Below, in pieces: positions 53,304 to 61,126 of a stretch of 64,000 bases of DNA. This stretch comes from an uncultured Ruminiclostridium sp. (lineage in GTDB: Bacteria; Bacillota; Clostridia; Oscillospirales; Ruminococcaceae): positions 62,001-126,000 of the forward strand of contig CAJTTE010000001.1 in NCBI GenBank assembly GCA_910579265.1, written 5' to 3'. Within the stretch, counting starts at the first letter, position 1; every line of letters starts with the position of its first letter. The position numbers and the translations under genes were made by a program. Below the pieces are notes generated by a model. The model was not told where the DNA came from, did not search any database, and saw nothing but the letters and a program-made list of their open reading frames with translations.

Positions 53304-54461
53304 TCAGTATACGACTGCTCCGTATTTTTTACATATTTTTTCAAGATCCTTTTTGGGGATCAATGTTGAACTGTCAATAAGGGCTATACCCTGATAAAGC
53401 ATAAGCGCCATTTTTAATGCAATTAGATTTTCTGAGACAAACATAACGGGAATAGTGGACATATGTGAGTTCCGAGCAAAATCTATAGCATCGTCCGAAC
53501 TGTTTATTTCAACTCTGAGCACGTCGCAGGACGTGCTGCATACTTCGGTAATTATATCTTCCATATCAGGCTGGCACCGTATGGGTTCGGATATCTCCGT
53601 GGTGTCCGCTTTTAAAAAGAACATGCTGCCGTAATGAGTGAAAACAAAGAAGTCATCTATAGCAGGCGGCTTAAAAAATTTTTTACTACTCCGCAACGGA
53701 GGTTGTTGCTTAACGGAACATATAAACATATCCACTCCAAGACAGGTTAATTTTTCAGCCGGAGCAGAATCGAAAAATGACAAATCCATCATTAAAGGAA
53801 TTTTTGAATAGCTTGTCAATTCATTTATAAGAGCTGCGACATCTTCATCCTTTTGTTCTTTAGAAAAAGCAACGCCGTATCCGTCAGCACCCATTTCCTG
53901 AGCAGTAATAAGCCCTGTCAAAGAGGAGACGCGATTGTTTCCGGTATTTTCAAAATGATCTGCGTCTATGCATATCAGAACAGCCTTATCGGTTTTTTTA
54001 CATGATAATAAAGCAGCTCTCATATCCGGCATAGATGATATACGATCTATTATAAATAAATCTACATGATCATCAAGCGCGTTTACCTGTTCATCATACG
54101 CGGAAATTAATTCGGTAAAGCTTGTTTCGCCGAAAGGATCTGTTGATATACCGGTACCTCCGATTACTCCGGCAATTTTTTTGTCATTCTTTATTTTTCC
54201 AAATTCAGAAGCAATAAGCGAATTTATTTTGGCGCATTCCGTATCCATATTATTTTTTTTAAGGACGAACGGATTTAATCCGGCCGTAGGCAATGCTAGA
54301 ATGTCGCCGAAGGATATGTCCCCGACTTTACTTTTTATATATTCGGCATCGGTTAACGGAGAGGGATCTATTGTTCTATTGTTAAAGTCAAATACTTCAG
54401 GAAACTGATTTTCATTTATTCTGATAATTATAGTCTGTTTATGACTGTCATCAACACTCAT
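53304..54461 (-). CDS. Short, degenerate MetH-like protein (homocysteine S-methyltransferase fold)
   Basis: This 385-residue protein aligns by eye with the first part of MetH. Residues 30-250 follow the homocysteine S-methyltransferase barrel (AGVIGGTGISTDPFG, ELISAYDEQVNALDDHVDLF). Residues 310-385 match the start of the pterin-binding domain (ALMLYQGIALIDSS, CKKYGAVV). The zinc cysteines are lost: the GxNC position is F199, and the paired CC is S249-V250. The N-terminal DGAMGT is also absent and the protein stops where MetH would continue to its B12 domain. Probably not a methyltransferase; the role is unknown. Confidence 0.65.
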   Translation of the reverse strand: MSVDDSHKQTIIIRINENQFPEVFDFNNRTIDPSPLTDAEYIKSKVGDISFGDILALPTAGLNPFVLKKNNMDTECAKINSLIASEFGKIKNDKKIAGVIGGTGISTDPFGETSFTELISAYDEQVNALDDHVDLFIIDRISSMPDMRAALLSCKKTDKAVLICIDADHFENTGNNRVSSLTGLITAQEMGADGYGVAFSKEQKDEDVAALINELTSYSKIPLMMDLSFFDSAPAEKLTCLGVDMFICSVKQQPPLRSSKKFFKPPAIDDFFVFTHYGSMFFLKADTTEISEPIRCQPDMEDIITEVCSTSCDVLRVEINSSDDAIDFARNSHMSTIPVMFVSENLIALKMALMLYQGIALIDSSTLIPKKDLEKICKKYGAVVY

Positions 54462-54484
54462 TTATTCGGCTCCTTCTAAGGCAC

Positions 54485-56170
54485 TCACATTTTTTCAGGT
54501 GCATCAACTTTAAGAAGATCAAGTAAATTTTTAAGTACTGTTTTTGTTGCCGTGCAAAGAGAAAGTCTTGACTGAAGTACCGTTTTCTCCGTTCCTTTAA
54601 TTGGGCAGGAGTCATAAAATTTATGAAAATGCTGTGCAAGCTCGATAAGATATCTGGTTATCACCGACGGATTATAATTTTTAGCTCCTTCGCTTATAAT
54701 ATCAGGAAGTCCCGCGATGTGTCGTATAAGCTCAAGCTCCGCAGTTTCCGTGAAAACCATGCGGCTTTCCGGAATAAAATCACATGTATTTCCTTCCTCA
54801 GCCTGTTTTTCAATTATACGGCATATTCTCGCATGAGCATACTGTACATAATATACCGGATTTTTAGAACTTTCTTCAATTGCAAGATCAAGATCAAATT
54901 CAAAATGAGTATTCGGATCGCGAAGATTAAAAAAGAATCTTGCAGCATCCATCGGAATTTCATCCAGAAGAGTAGATAAAGTGATTGCTTTTCCGGATCT
55001 CTTTGAAAGTTTGACCGTTTCTCCGTTGCGTACAAGCAAAACCATTTGCATAATTACCACATCAAGCCGTGAAGCGTCAACTCCCAGGGCCGTCAGTGCA
55101 GCTCTCATTCTGGGGACGTATCCATGGTGATCTGCGCCGAGAACATCTATCGCAATATCAAATCCGCGCTTAATCAGCTTATTATAATGATAGGCTATAT
55201 CCGGTACAGAGTAGGTGGGAACTCCGTTAGCTCTTATAAGTACTCTGTCTTTGTCATCGCCCAATTCGGACGATTTGAACCAAAGCGCTCCGTCCTGTTC
55301 ATAGGTGTAGCCTTTTTCTTTAAGAAGTTCAATTATTTCCGCAACGGATCCGTCGTTATGAAGAGTACTTTCCCTAAACCAAGTATCGTATTTGATTCTA
55401 TATTTAAGCAGATCTGTTTCAAGTCCTTTTATATTTATCGGGAGAGCATAGTCAACCAGAGCCTGTCTGCGCGTTTGCTCATCAGCGTTGATATATTTGT
55501 CTCCATAGATTTCAGAAAAGTTTTCTATATGATCGATTATATCCTGTCCGTGATATGAATCCTCCGGCATTTCTACAGGATCACCGAAATGCTGACGGTA
55601 GCGTATGTCAAGGCTAAGCGCGAACTTGTTTATTTGATTTCCCGCATCGTTAATGTAAAATTCGCGTTCAACATAATACCCCGCGTACTGGAGCAGGGAA
55701 GCGAGGCAATCGCCTAATGCACCTCCGCGCGCATTCCCTATGTGCATCGGCCCCGTAGGATTAGCGGAAACAAATTCCACCAAAACACGCTTACCCTCAC
55801 CGTCGTTCGTTTTACCGTAGTTTTCTTTTTCTGTAAGAACAGCATTTACCGTTTCAGAAAACCATGTTCTTCCTGCGAAAAAGTTAAGAAATCCGGGTCC
55901 TGCAAGCTCTATTTTTTCAAATACGCTGCCTTCAAGCACGGAATTTTCAACTATCATTGCAGCTATATTACGGGGATTTTGTCTGAATGCTTTTGCGGAA
56001 ACGAGAGCGACGTTACATGAAAAGTCTCCGTGGTTTTTATCATTGGGGATTTCCACAGTAAATGCGGGAATGGCCTCGGATGGTAATTTTCCTTCGGAAA
56101 TAAGTCTGCCCAGTGCATTCATAACTATTTCCTTTATTTCTTTTTTTGCGCTTGAAATGGTGTTAATCAT
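54485..56170 (-). CDS. argS: Arginyl-tRNA synthetase
   Basis: ArgRS is an essential class I synthetase. The 561 residues carry the HIGH signature as SANPTGPMHIGNARGGALGD near 125-144 and a KMSKS-like VKLSKRSGKAITL near 375. The N-terminal tRNA-binding domain and the C-terminal anticodon domain (QHFHKFYDSCPIKG near 521-534) are present. It lies 26 bp after the DUF1934 gene and 23 bp before the MetH-like gene. Confidence 0.96.
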   Translation of the reverse strand: MINTISSAKKEIKEIVMNALGRLISEGKLPSEAIPAFTVEIPNDKNHGDFSCNVALVSAKAFRQNPRNIAAMIVENSVLEGSVFEKIELAGPGFLNFFAGRTWFSETVNAVLTEKENYGKTNDGEGKRVLVEFVSANPTGPMHIGNARGGALGDCLASLLQYAGYYVEREFYINDAGNQINKFALSLDIRYRQHFGDPVEMPEDSYHGQDIIDHIENFSEIYGDKYINADEQTRRQALVDYALPINIKGLETDLLKYRIKYDTWFRESTLHNDGSVAEIIELLKEKGYTYEQDGALWFKSSELGDDKDRVLIRANGVPTYSVPDIAYHYNKLIKRGFDIAIDVLGADHHGYVPRMRAALTALGVDASRLDVVIMQMVLLVRNGETVKLSKRSGKAITLSTLLDEIPMDAARFFFNLRDPNTHFEFDLDLAIEESSKNPVYYVQYAHARICRIIEKQAEEGNTCDFIPESRMVFTETAELELIRHIAGLPDIISEGAKNYNPSVITRYLIELAQHFHKFYDSCPIKGTEKTVLQSRLSLCTATKTVLKNLLDLLKVDAPEKM

Positions 56171-56196
56171 TTTATTTCCTTTCTTTTCGGCGTATC

Positions 56197-56622
56197 TTAG
56201 CGCTCTTTTATATTTATAAACATTTCATTTTCGGAAAGAAAGCCTGAATTAATATCGATAGTATATTTTAAATATAAATCTCCGCCGTCATCGGTAACAG
56301 AGTTTTTAATCTCGTCTGTTCTGACGCCTATCATAAATTCTCCGTAGGGAGTTCCGTAATGACAATGATGCTTTTTACCACGTTCAAGAATGAGGTTTGA
56401 TACGGCGTTTCCGCTGCGCGTAAGCGTTACGGAATTATCAGTAACGTCCAAAGTAATGTTGCACCCGTCGAAACCCATTGCATCACTTTCCTCATAATAA
56501 ATTCTATATCCGTCTTTATTTTTTTCCTTTAACAGTTTCCCGAACGTGAAAAGCTCAGTAACATCTTTGTTGTCATTTGAGTTTTGTACGCTTTTTATAT
56601 TTATACAAATGTCTTTGATCAT
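56197..56622 (-). CDS. DUF1934 domain protein (YwiB-like)
   Basis: This 141-residue beta-barrel-type protein matches DUF1934/YwiB: YYEESDAMGFDGCNITLDV near 42-60, HCHYGTPYGEFMIGVRT near 86-102, then DLYLKYTIDINSGFLSENEM near 115-134. A lipocalin-like fold with unknown ligand is reported for the family. Location directly upstream of argS is the arrangement seen in Bacillus (ywiB-argS). Confidence 0.85.
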   Translation of the reverse strand: MIKDICINIKSVQNSNDNKDVTELFTFGKLLKEKNKDGYRIYYEESDAMGFDGCNITLDVTDNSVTLTRSGNAVSNLILERGKKHHCHYGTPYGEFMIGVRTDEIKNSVTDDGGDLYLKYTIDINSGFLSENEMFINIKER

Positions 56623-56689
56623 TTTATTCCTTTCAACGGGCAGTTATGTATGTGTAGCAGGATTGATGCGGTACTGATAAGAAGCAGTT

Positions 56690-57760
56690 TTATGCTTTCG
56701 ATTCCAGCGCATTGTTGAGCATTATTTCAAGTATGTCCGAATAGCTCAGACCATCATTCATCAAAAGCGATGACAAAACGCTTTCTTTATTGAAGCCGGA
56801 TATTGTTGATACTTTTGTACAATAAAGCTCATTATCCGAAAGCAGAAAATCAATAATTGCATAACCCTGACAATCCATAATTCTGAATATACGCTTAGCC
56901 GTCTTTTTTATTTTTTCCGACAGATCGTCGTTAATATCAGCTAAAGGAGAAAACTTTGATGTCCTGCTTATATAGTTGTTCAGATTATCTATAGTGCTTT
57001 CAACGGGAACGGTTTCGCCTACGGAAGAAACGGCAATAAGTCCTTCATTTTCATAAACGCAGCAGCAAAAATTTCTGCCGGTCACCGCTGCTTCAACAAC
57101 GGCCTTGTGATGATGTGAAAATGCTATTTTAAGAGCTGATTTAAGCTCATTGTCATTAAAAGCAACATTTGAACCGATTGACGAGCTACAGCTTGAAGCC
57201 TTGACTACAAGCGGATATTTAAGAAGACTGCTTCTTTTTTCAATTATGTCATCGATATAAGGCATATCGCTTCGTTCAACACAAAAATATCCTATTGTCT
57301 TTATTCCTGCTTCATCCAAAATCAGATGGGTCATAGCTTTATCAAGAGCGGTGCTTGAGGCTTCAAGATTACTGCCCAAGAAAGGTATGCCGGCAAGCTT
57401 ACAAAGCCCCTGTATTCGTCCGCATTCACCAAATCTTCCGTAGATTACCGAAAAAATAACGTCTATACGCTGAAGAGCCATTTCCGAATTGTCGATAAGC
57501 TTTATTATCCCATGGTGTACCGCATCGGGGCTTATTACGGCAGGGCAGCAATCAGAGTCGTTTTCCCACGTGCCGTCAAGTATAGCTTCATAGTTCCCGG
57601 GATAGTAAAGCCAACGTCCAACGCGGGTTATTCCTATAGGAATAACGTCGTAATTATCTTTTGACAGGGCTTTTATAACCGAATATGCAGATTTAAGAGA
57701 CACCGAATAGTCCTTCGACTGACCGCCGAATAAAACGGCTACTTTAGTTTTTGCCATCAA
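56690..57760 (-). CDS. D-alanine--D-alanine ligase-like ATP-grasp protein with altered catalytic residues
   Basis: This 356-residue protein follows the Ddl fold (VAVLFGGQSKDYSVS at the N-terminus, YPLVVKASSCSSSIG near 182-196, ATP-grasp C-terminus). However, key positions differ: Glu/His of GGxSxEH are D17/Y18, HGxxGEDG is YGRFGECG (107-114), the catalytic Arg of GxARxDF is I292, and the metal motif ExNTxPG reads K306-V-S308-T-I-S311-G. D-Ala ligation is therefore doubtful. It heads the argS operon behind a good promoter. It may be a pseudo-enzyme or a ligase with another substrate. Confidence 0.7.
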   Translation of the reverse strand: MMAKTKVAVLFGGQSKDYSVSLKSAYSVIKALSKDNYDVIPIGITRVGRWLYYPGNYEAILDGTWENDSDCCPAVISPDAVHHGIIKLIDNSEMALQRIDVIFSVIYGRFGECGRIQGLCKLAGIPFLGSNLEASSTALDKAMTHLILDEAGIKTIGYFCVERSDMPYIDDIIEKRSSLLKYPLVVKASSCSSSIGSNVAFNDNELKSALKIAFSHHHKAVVEAAVTGRNFCCCVYENEGLIAVSSVGETVPVESTIDNLNNYISRTSKFSPLADINDDLSEKIKKTAKRIFRIMDCQGYAIIDFLLSDNELYCTKVSTISGFNKESVLSSLLMNDGLSYSDILEIMLNNALESKA

Positions 57761-57787
57761 AAAGCTCCTTACACATAATATAAAAAA

Positions 57788-57816
57788 ATTATACCATAGA
57801 GCAAAGAATTATTCAA
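57788..57816 (-). promoter_or_regulatory. Promoter for the Ddl-like/argS operon (minus strand)
   Basis: On the minus strand TTGAAT (57811-57816), 17-bp spacer and TATAAT (57788-57793) with an extended TGG; it is 28 bp before the gene start. Confidence 0.8.
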
Positions 57817-57873
57817 TAGCTTCATGGCAAAATATTTTATTCCTTATCGACAAATTAAACGTTGTATAACTTT

Positions 57874-57915
57874 AAAAAATGACGTCTTACCGGTCAAAGC
57901 CGGAAAACGTCATTT
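57874..57915 (-). terminator. Terminator of pfkA
   Basis: AAATGACGT (57877-57885) and ACGTCATTT (57907-57915) enclose an inner CCGG/CCGG stem. The minus-strand transcript ends in a run of six U. It lies just after the pfkA stop. Confidence 0.85.
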
Positions 57916-57921
57916 ACCGAT

Positions 57922-59007
57922 TCAGTCTCCGAAGGAAATGCCGATATCCCTTGCTGCAATTACAACATCGTCGTCAAGAGGCACGAACTTTGTTTTCATC
58001 GTTACATCGGACAAAAGGTTCTCACCGATTTCCGTTCCGATTTTAGCTACAGTATATCCGTATTTTTCATCGAGGATAAGTCTTGCCGCTCTTGCGCCGA
58101 ACTTCGTGGCAAGAACTCTGTCAACGGCCGACGGACTTCCTCCCCTAAGCATATGCCCAGGAACAACCGTGCGTGTTTCAAAACCGGTCAGCTGCTCGAT
58201 ATCTCTTGCGATCCTTGAAGTGGCAGTTACATATCCGTTTTCGCTTCTTATACGCGATCTGTCTTTTTTCTTCATTTTTGCTTCGGAAGAGTCCATTGCA
58301 CCCTCGGCAACGGCAACGATCGAAAATCCCTTTCCGGCTTTAGCACGGGAATCCACAGCGGCCGCTACCTTTTCTATATCGTAAGGAACTTCCGGTATCA
58401 GGATAATATCCGCGCCTCCCGCCACGCCGGAATATAATGTAAGCCACCCCGCTTTATTTCCCATTATCTCTATAACCATTACCCTACTGTGAGAATTTGC
58501 GGTAGTATGAATGCGGTCTACCACTTCGGTTGCGATATCCACGGCCGTATTGAAGCCGAATGTCACCGATGTTCCCCAGATATCATTATCTATTGTTTTA
58601 GGAAGACCTATAACATTCAGTCCTTCTTCGGATAAAAGATTTGCCGTTTTGTGAGTGCCGTTTCCACCCAATGTAAGCAGACAATCAAGCTTTCGGCTTT
58701 TATATGTCTGCTTCATTTCGGCAACCTTGTCGATCTTATCATCTTCCACAACCTGCATCATTTTATATGGAGTTCTTCTTGTTCCGAGAATAGTTCCTCC
58801 CTGAGTAAGAATCCCGGAGAAATCCGAAGGGTTCATTTCACGGCATTCGTTGTGTATAAGTCCGTGAAAACCGTCGGATATTCCTATAATATCTATTTTG
58901 TCCTCTCCGATAAGGTTATAGCAGGCTTTGGCCACACCCCTTATCGTCGCGTTGAGCCCGGGACAATCTCCGCCGCTGGTTAAAATACCTATTCTCCTTT
59001 TGGACAT
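57922..59007 (-). CDS. pfkA: 6-phosphofructokinase
   Basis: Pfk phosphorylates fructose 6-phosphate in glycolysis. The 361-residue form has GGDCPGLNATIRG near 10-22, GGNGTHKTA near 102-110, LPKTIDND near 122-129, and EIMGNKAGWL near 167-176. The combination of Gly in GGNGT and Lys in PKTIDND (E. coli positions 104 and 124) matches ATP-using group III enzymes rather than PPi-using ones, which need Asp at the first position. Start ATG 59007 lies 9 bp after AAAGG; longer starts exist at 59016 and 59052. Confidence 0.92.
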   Translation of the reverse strand: MSKRRIGILTSGGDCPGLNATIRGVAKACYNLIGEDKIDIIGISDGFHGLIHNECREMNPSDFSGILTQGGTILGTRRTPYKMMQVVEDDKIDKVAEMKQTYKSRKLDCLLTLGGNGTHKTANLLSEEGLNVIGLPKTIDNDIWGTSVTFGFNTAVDIATEVVDRIHTTANSHSRVMVIEIMGNKAGWLTLYSGVAGGADIILIPEVPYDIEKVAAAVDSRAKAGKGFSIVAVAEGAMDSSEAKMKKKDRSRIRSENGYVTATSRIARDIEQLTGFETRTVVPGHMLRGGSPSAVDRVLATKFGARAARLILDEKYGYTVAKIGTEIGENLLSDVTMKTKFVPLDDDVVIAARDIGISFGD

Positions 59008-59073
59008 GTCAGTCATCCTTTCTTTTTGCAGTCTGCCGGCACCTTTTATCAATAACGGAATTTCATATTTTTA

Positions 59074-59102
59074 ATTATAACCCAATTAAGCTTAAACGTC
59101 AA
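59074..59102 (-). promoter_or_regulatory. Promoter of pfkA (minus strand)
   Basis: TTGACG (59097-59102, minus strand), 17-bp spacer, TATAAT (59074-59079). It is divergent from the xylA promoter, 40 bp away, so the two glycolytic/pentose genes share one control region. Confidence 0.8.
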
Positions 59103-59144
59103 TATAAAAGCCGCAATTTTTTGTATAAAGCGCATAAAAATCTA

Positions 59145-59173
59145 TTGACAAATATACCCGAATATATTAAAAT
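59145..59173 (+). promoter_or_regulatory. Promoter of the xylose operon
   Basis: A perfect TTGACA (59145-59150), 17-bp spacer and TAAAAT (59168-59173). Downstream, CCGGT/ACCGG (about 59185-59201) forms a small stem followed by a T7 run near 59209-59215, which could act as an attenuator. TTAA-N7-TTAA over the start region is a weak operator candidate. Confidence 0.75.
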
Positions 59174-59249
59174 AAACTTAATCACCGGTAAATAAGACCG
59201 GAATGATTTTTTTGATGAAAACGATAACATTTTAGGAGGAAGCATTCAG

Positions 59250-60569
59250 ATGAGCGACTTTTTCAGTATCCAAAAAATCCAATATGAGGGAAAAAAATCT
59301 ACAAATCCTCTTGCGTTTAAGTATTACAACCCAGATGAGGTTATCAACGGAAAGACCATGCGCGAACAGCTGAAGTTCGCACTTTCATGGTGGCATACAA
59401 TGTGCGGCGACGGAACGGATATGTTCGGCGTAGGTACGGCAGATAAAAAATGGGGCGGAAGCGATCCTATGGAGACCGCAAAGAACAAGGCTTATGCGGC
59501 TTTTGAAATAATGGATAAGCTGTCGATCGATTACTATTGCTTCCATGACAGGGATATTGCTCCCGAAGCCGGTTCTTTAAAGGAAACAAACGCCCGTCTC
59601 GATGAGATCTCCGATATTCTGAAGGAGCTTATGGACAAGTCAGGGAAAAAGCTGCTTTGGGGTACCGCCAACTGCTTCAATAATCCCCGTTATATGCACG
59701 GTGCGGGTACCGCTCCCAATGCCGATGTATTTGCTTTTGCGGCTGCACAGATAAAGAAGGCTATCGAGCTTACGGTTAAGCTCGGCGGTAACGGTTATGT
59801 ATTCTGGGGTGGAAGAGAAGGGTATGAAACGCTTCTCAATACTAATCTTGGGCTTGAACAGGACAATATGGCAAGACTTATGCATCTTGCTGTTGATTAT
59901 GCGCGTTCTATCGGCTTCAAGGGCGATTTCTATATCGAGCCCAAGCCCAAGGAGCCTACCAAGCATCAGTACGATTTTGATACCGCTACCGTTCTCGGAT
60001 TTCTCCGTAAGTATGATCTTCTCGGCGATTTCAAGATGAATATTGAGGCCAACCATGCTACATTGGCGGGTCATACCTTCCAGCACGAGCTGCGTGTTGC
60101 CCGCGAAAACGGAGTATTCGGCTCTATTGATGCAAACCAGGGAGATATGCTTCTCGGCTGGGATACGGATCAGTTCCCGACAAATATATATGACGCGACC
60201 TTCTGTATGTATGAGGTGCTTAAGGCAGGCGGATTTACCAACGGAGGTCTTAACTTTGACTCAAAGGCACGCAGAGGTTCGTTTACCGCCGAGGATATTT
60301 TCCACAGCTATATTGCAGGTATGGATACCTTTGCTTTGGGTCTCAGAATGGCCGATAAGCTCATTAAAGACGGCAGGATCGACGAGTTTACCGAGAAGAG
60401 ATATTCGAGCTGGAATGAAGGCATCGGAGCTGACATTATATCCGGCAAGGCTAAGATGGCCGAACTTGAAAAATACGCTCTCGAAAAAGGCGATGTTATA
60501 TCCTCGGTTTCCAGCGGCCGTCAGGAAATGCTGGAAAGCGTGATCAACAACGTTCTTTTCTCCGAATGA
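59250..60569 (+). CDS. xylA: Xylose isomerase
   Basis: XylA converts D-xylose to D-xylulose (also D-glucose to fructose). The 439 residues have FHDRDIAPEAG near 101-111, WGGREGYE near 187-194, YIEPKPKEPTKHQYDFD near 230-246 and NIEANHATLAGH near 265-276, giving the two metal sites and the catalytic His region intact. TAGGAGGA precedes the ATG. It leads an operon with a DinB-like gene, xylB and an aldolase. Confidence 0.97.
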   Translation: MSDFFSIQKIQYEGKKSTNPLAFKYYNPDEVINGKTMREQLKFALSWWHTMCGDGTDMFGVGTADKKWGGSDPMETAKNKAYAAFEIMDKLSIDYYCFHDRDIAPEAGSLKETNARLDEISDILKELMDKSGKKLLWGTANCFNNPRYMHGAGTAPNADVFAFAAAQIKKAIELTVKLGGNGYVFWGGREGYETLLNTNLGLEQDNMARLMHLAVDYARSIGFKGDFYIEPKPKEPTKHQYDFDTATVLGFLRKYDLLGDFKMNIEANHATLAGHTFQHELRVARENGVFGSIDANQGDMLLGWDTDQFPTNIYDATFCMYEVLKAGGFTNGGLNFDSKARRGSFTAEDIFHSYIAGMDTFALGLRMADKLIKDGRIDEFTEKRYSSWNEGIGADIISGKAKMAELEKYALEKGDVISSVSSGRQEMLESVINNVLFSE

Positions 60570-60582
60570 TCCCGCAGATAGA

Positions 60583-61083
60583 ATGAAAACACTATGTGAA
60601 ATTATAAGAGAACAAGTCGGAGCAAATTTTCTCAATCTTGAAACCGCCGTCAGGACATACGACAGAAGCGCTCTTGTGTGCGGAACTCCGGCGTGGAGAT
60701 ATGTTTACCACACTATACACTCGGCAGATAAATGGTTTTTTAATCCGTTTGATTATGAGGAGCCGCCGTTTCATGAGGACGGAATGGATAATCCCGATAA
60801 TCCGTGTACGGTCGAGCTGACTGATACAAAACTGTTGGAGTATCTTGATCAAGTGAAGAAAAAAACCTTTGATCACCTTGATCGGCTGACGGACAAGGAG
60901 CTTTTGGAATATCCTCACGGCTGTAGGTTTACTCGGATGGATCTGGTGCTTATACAATTCCGCCATATGAGTTTTCACACAGGAATGCTGAACGGTCAAA
61001 CTGCCGAACGCACGGAACGATTTCCCGTATATGTCAGTCCTCACACTGCCGACAGGCTCAAAAGCGGTTTGTTTGACGAATAA
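60583..61083 (+). CDS. DinB-like four-helix protein between xylA and xylB
   Basis: This 166-residue protein resembles the DinB/YfiT superfamily of metal-binding four-helix bundles. Likely metal histidines are in YHTIHSADKW near 42-51 and QFRHMSFHTGMLNG near 125-138. Family members are often thiol-dependent transferases (bacillithiol or mycothiol), but the substrate is unknown. It lies 13 bp after xylA and 43 bp before xylB, so it is part of the xylose transcript. No role in xylose use is established. Confidence 0.75.
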   Translation: MKTLCEIIREQVGANFLNLETAVRTYDRSALVCGTPAWRYVYHTIHSADKWFFNPFDYEEPPFHEDGMDNPDNPCTVELTDTKLLEYLDQVKKKTFDHLDRLTDKELLEYPHGCRFTRMDLVLIQFRHMSFHTGMLNGQTAERTERFPVYVSPHTADRLKSGLFDE

Positions 61084-61126
61084 TATTACTGATAAAACAG
61101 AATAAATTAAGAAAGGACAAAAAACA

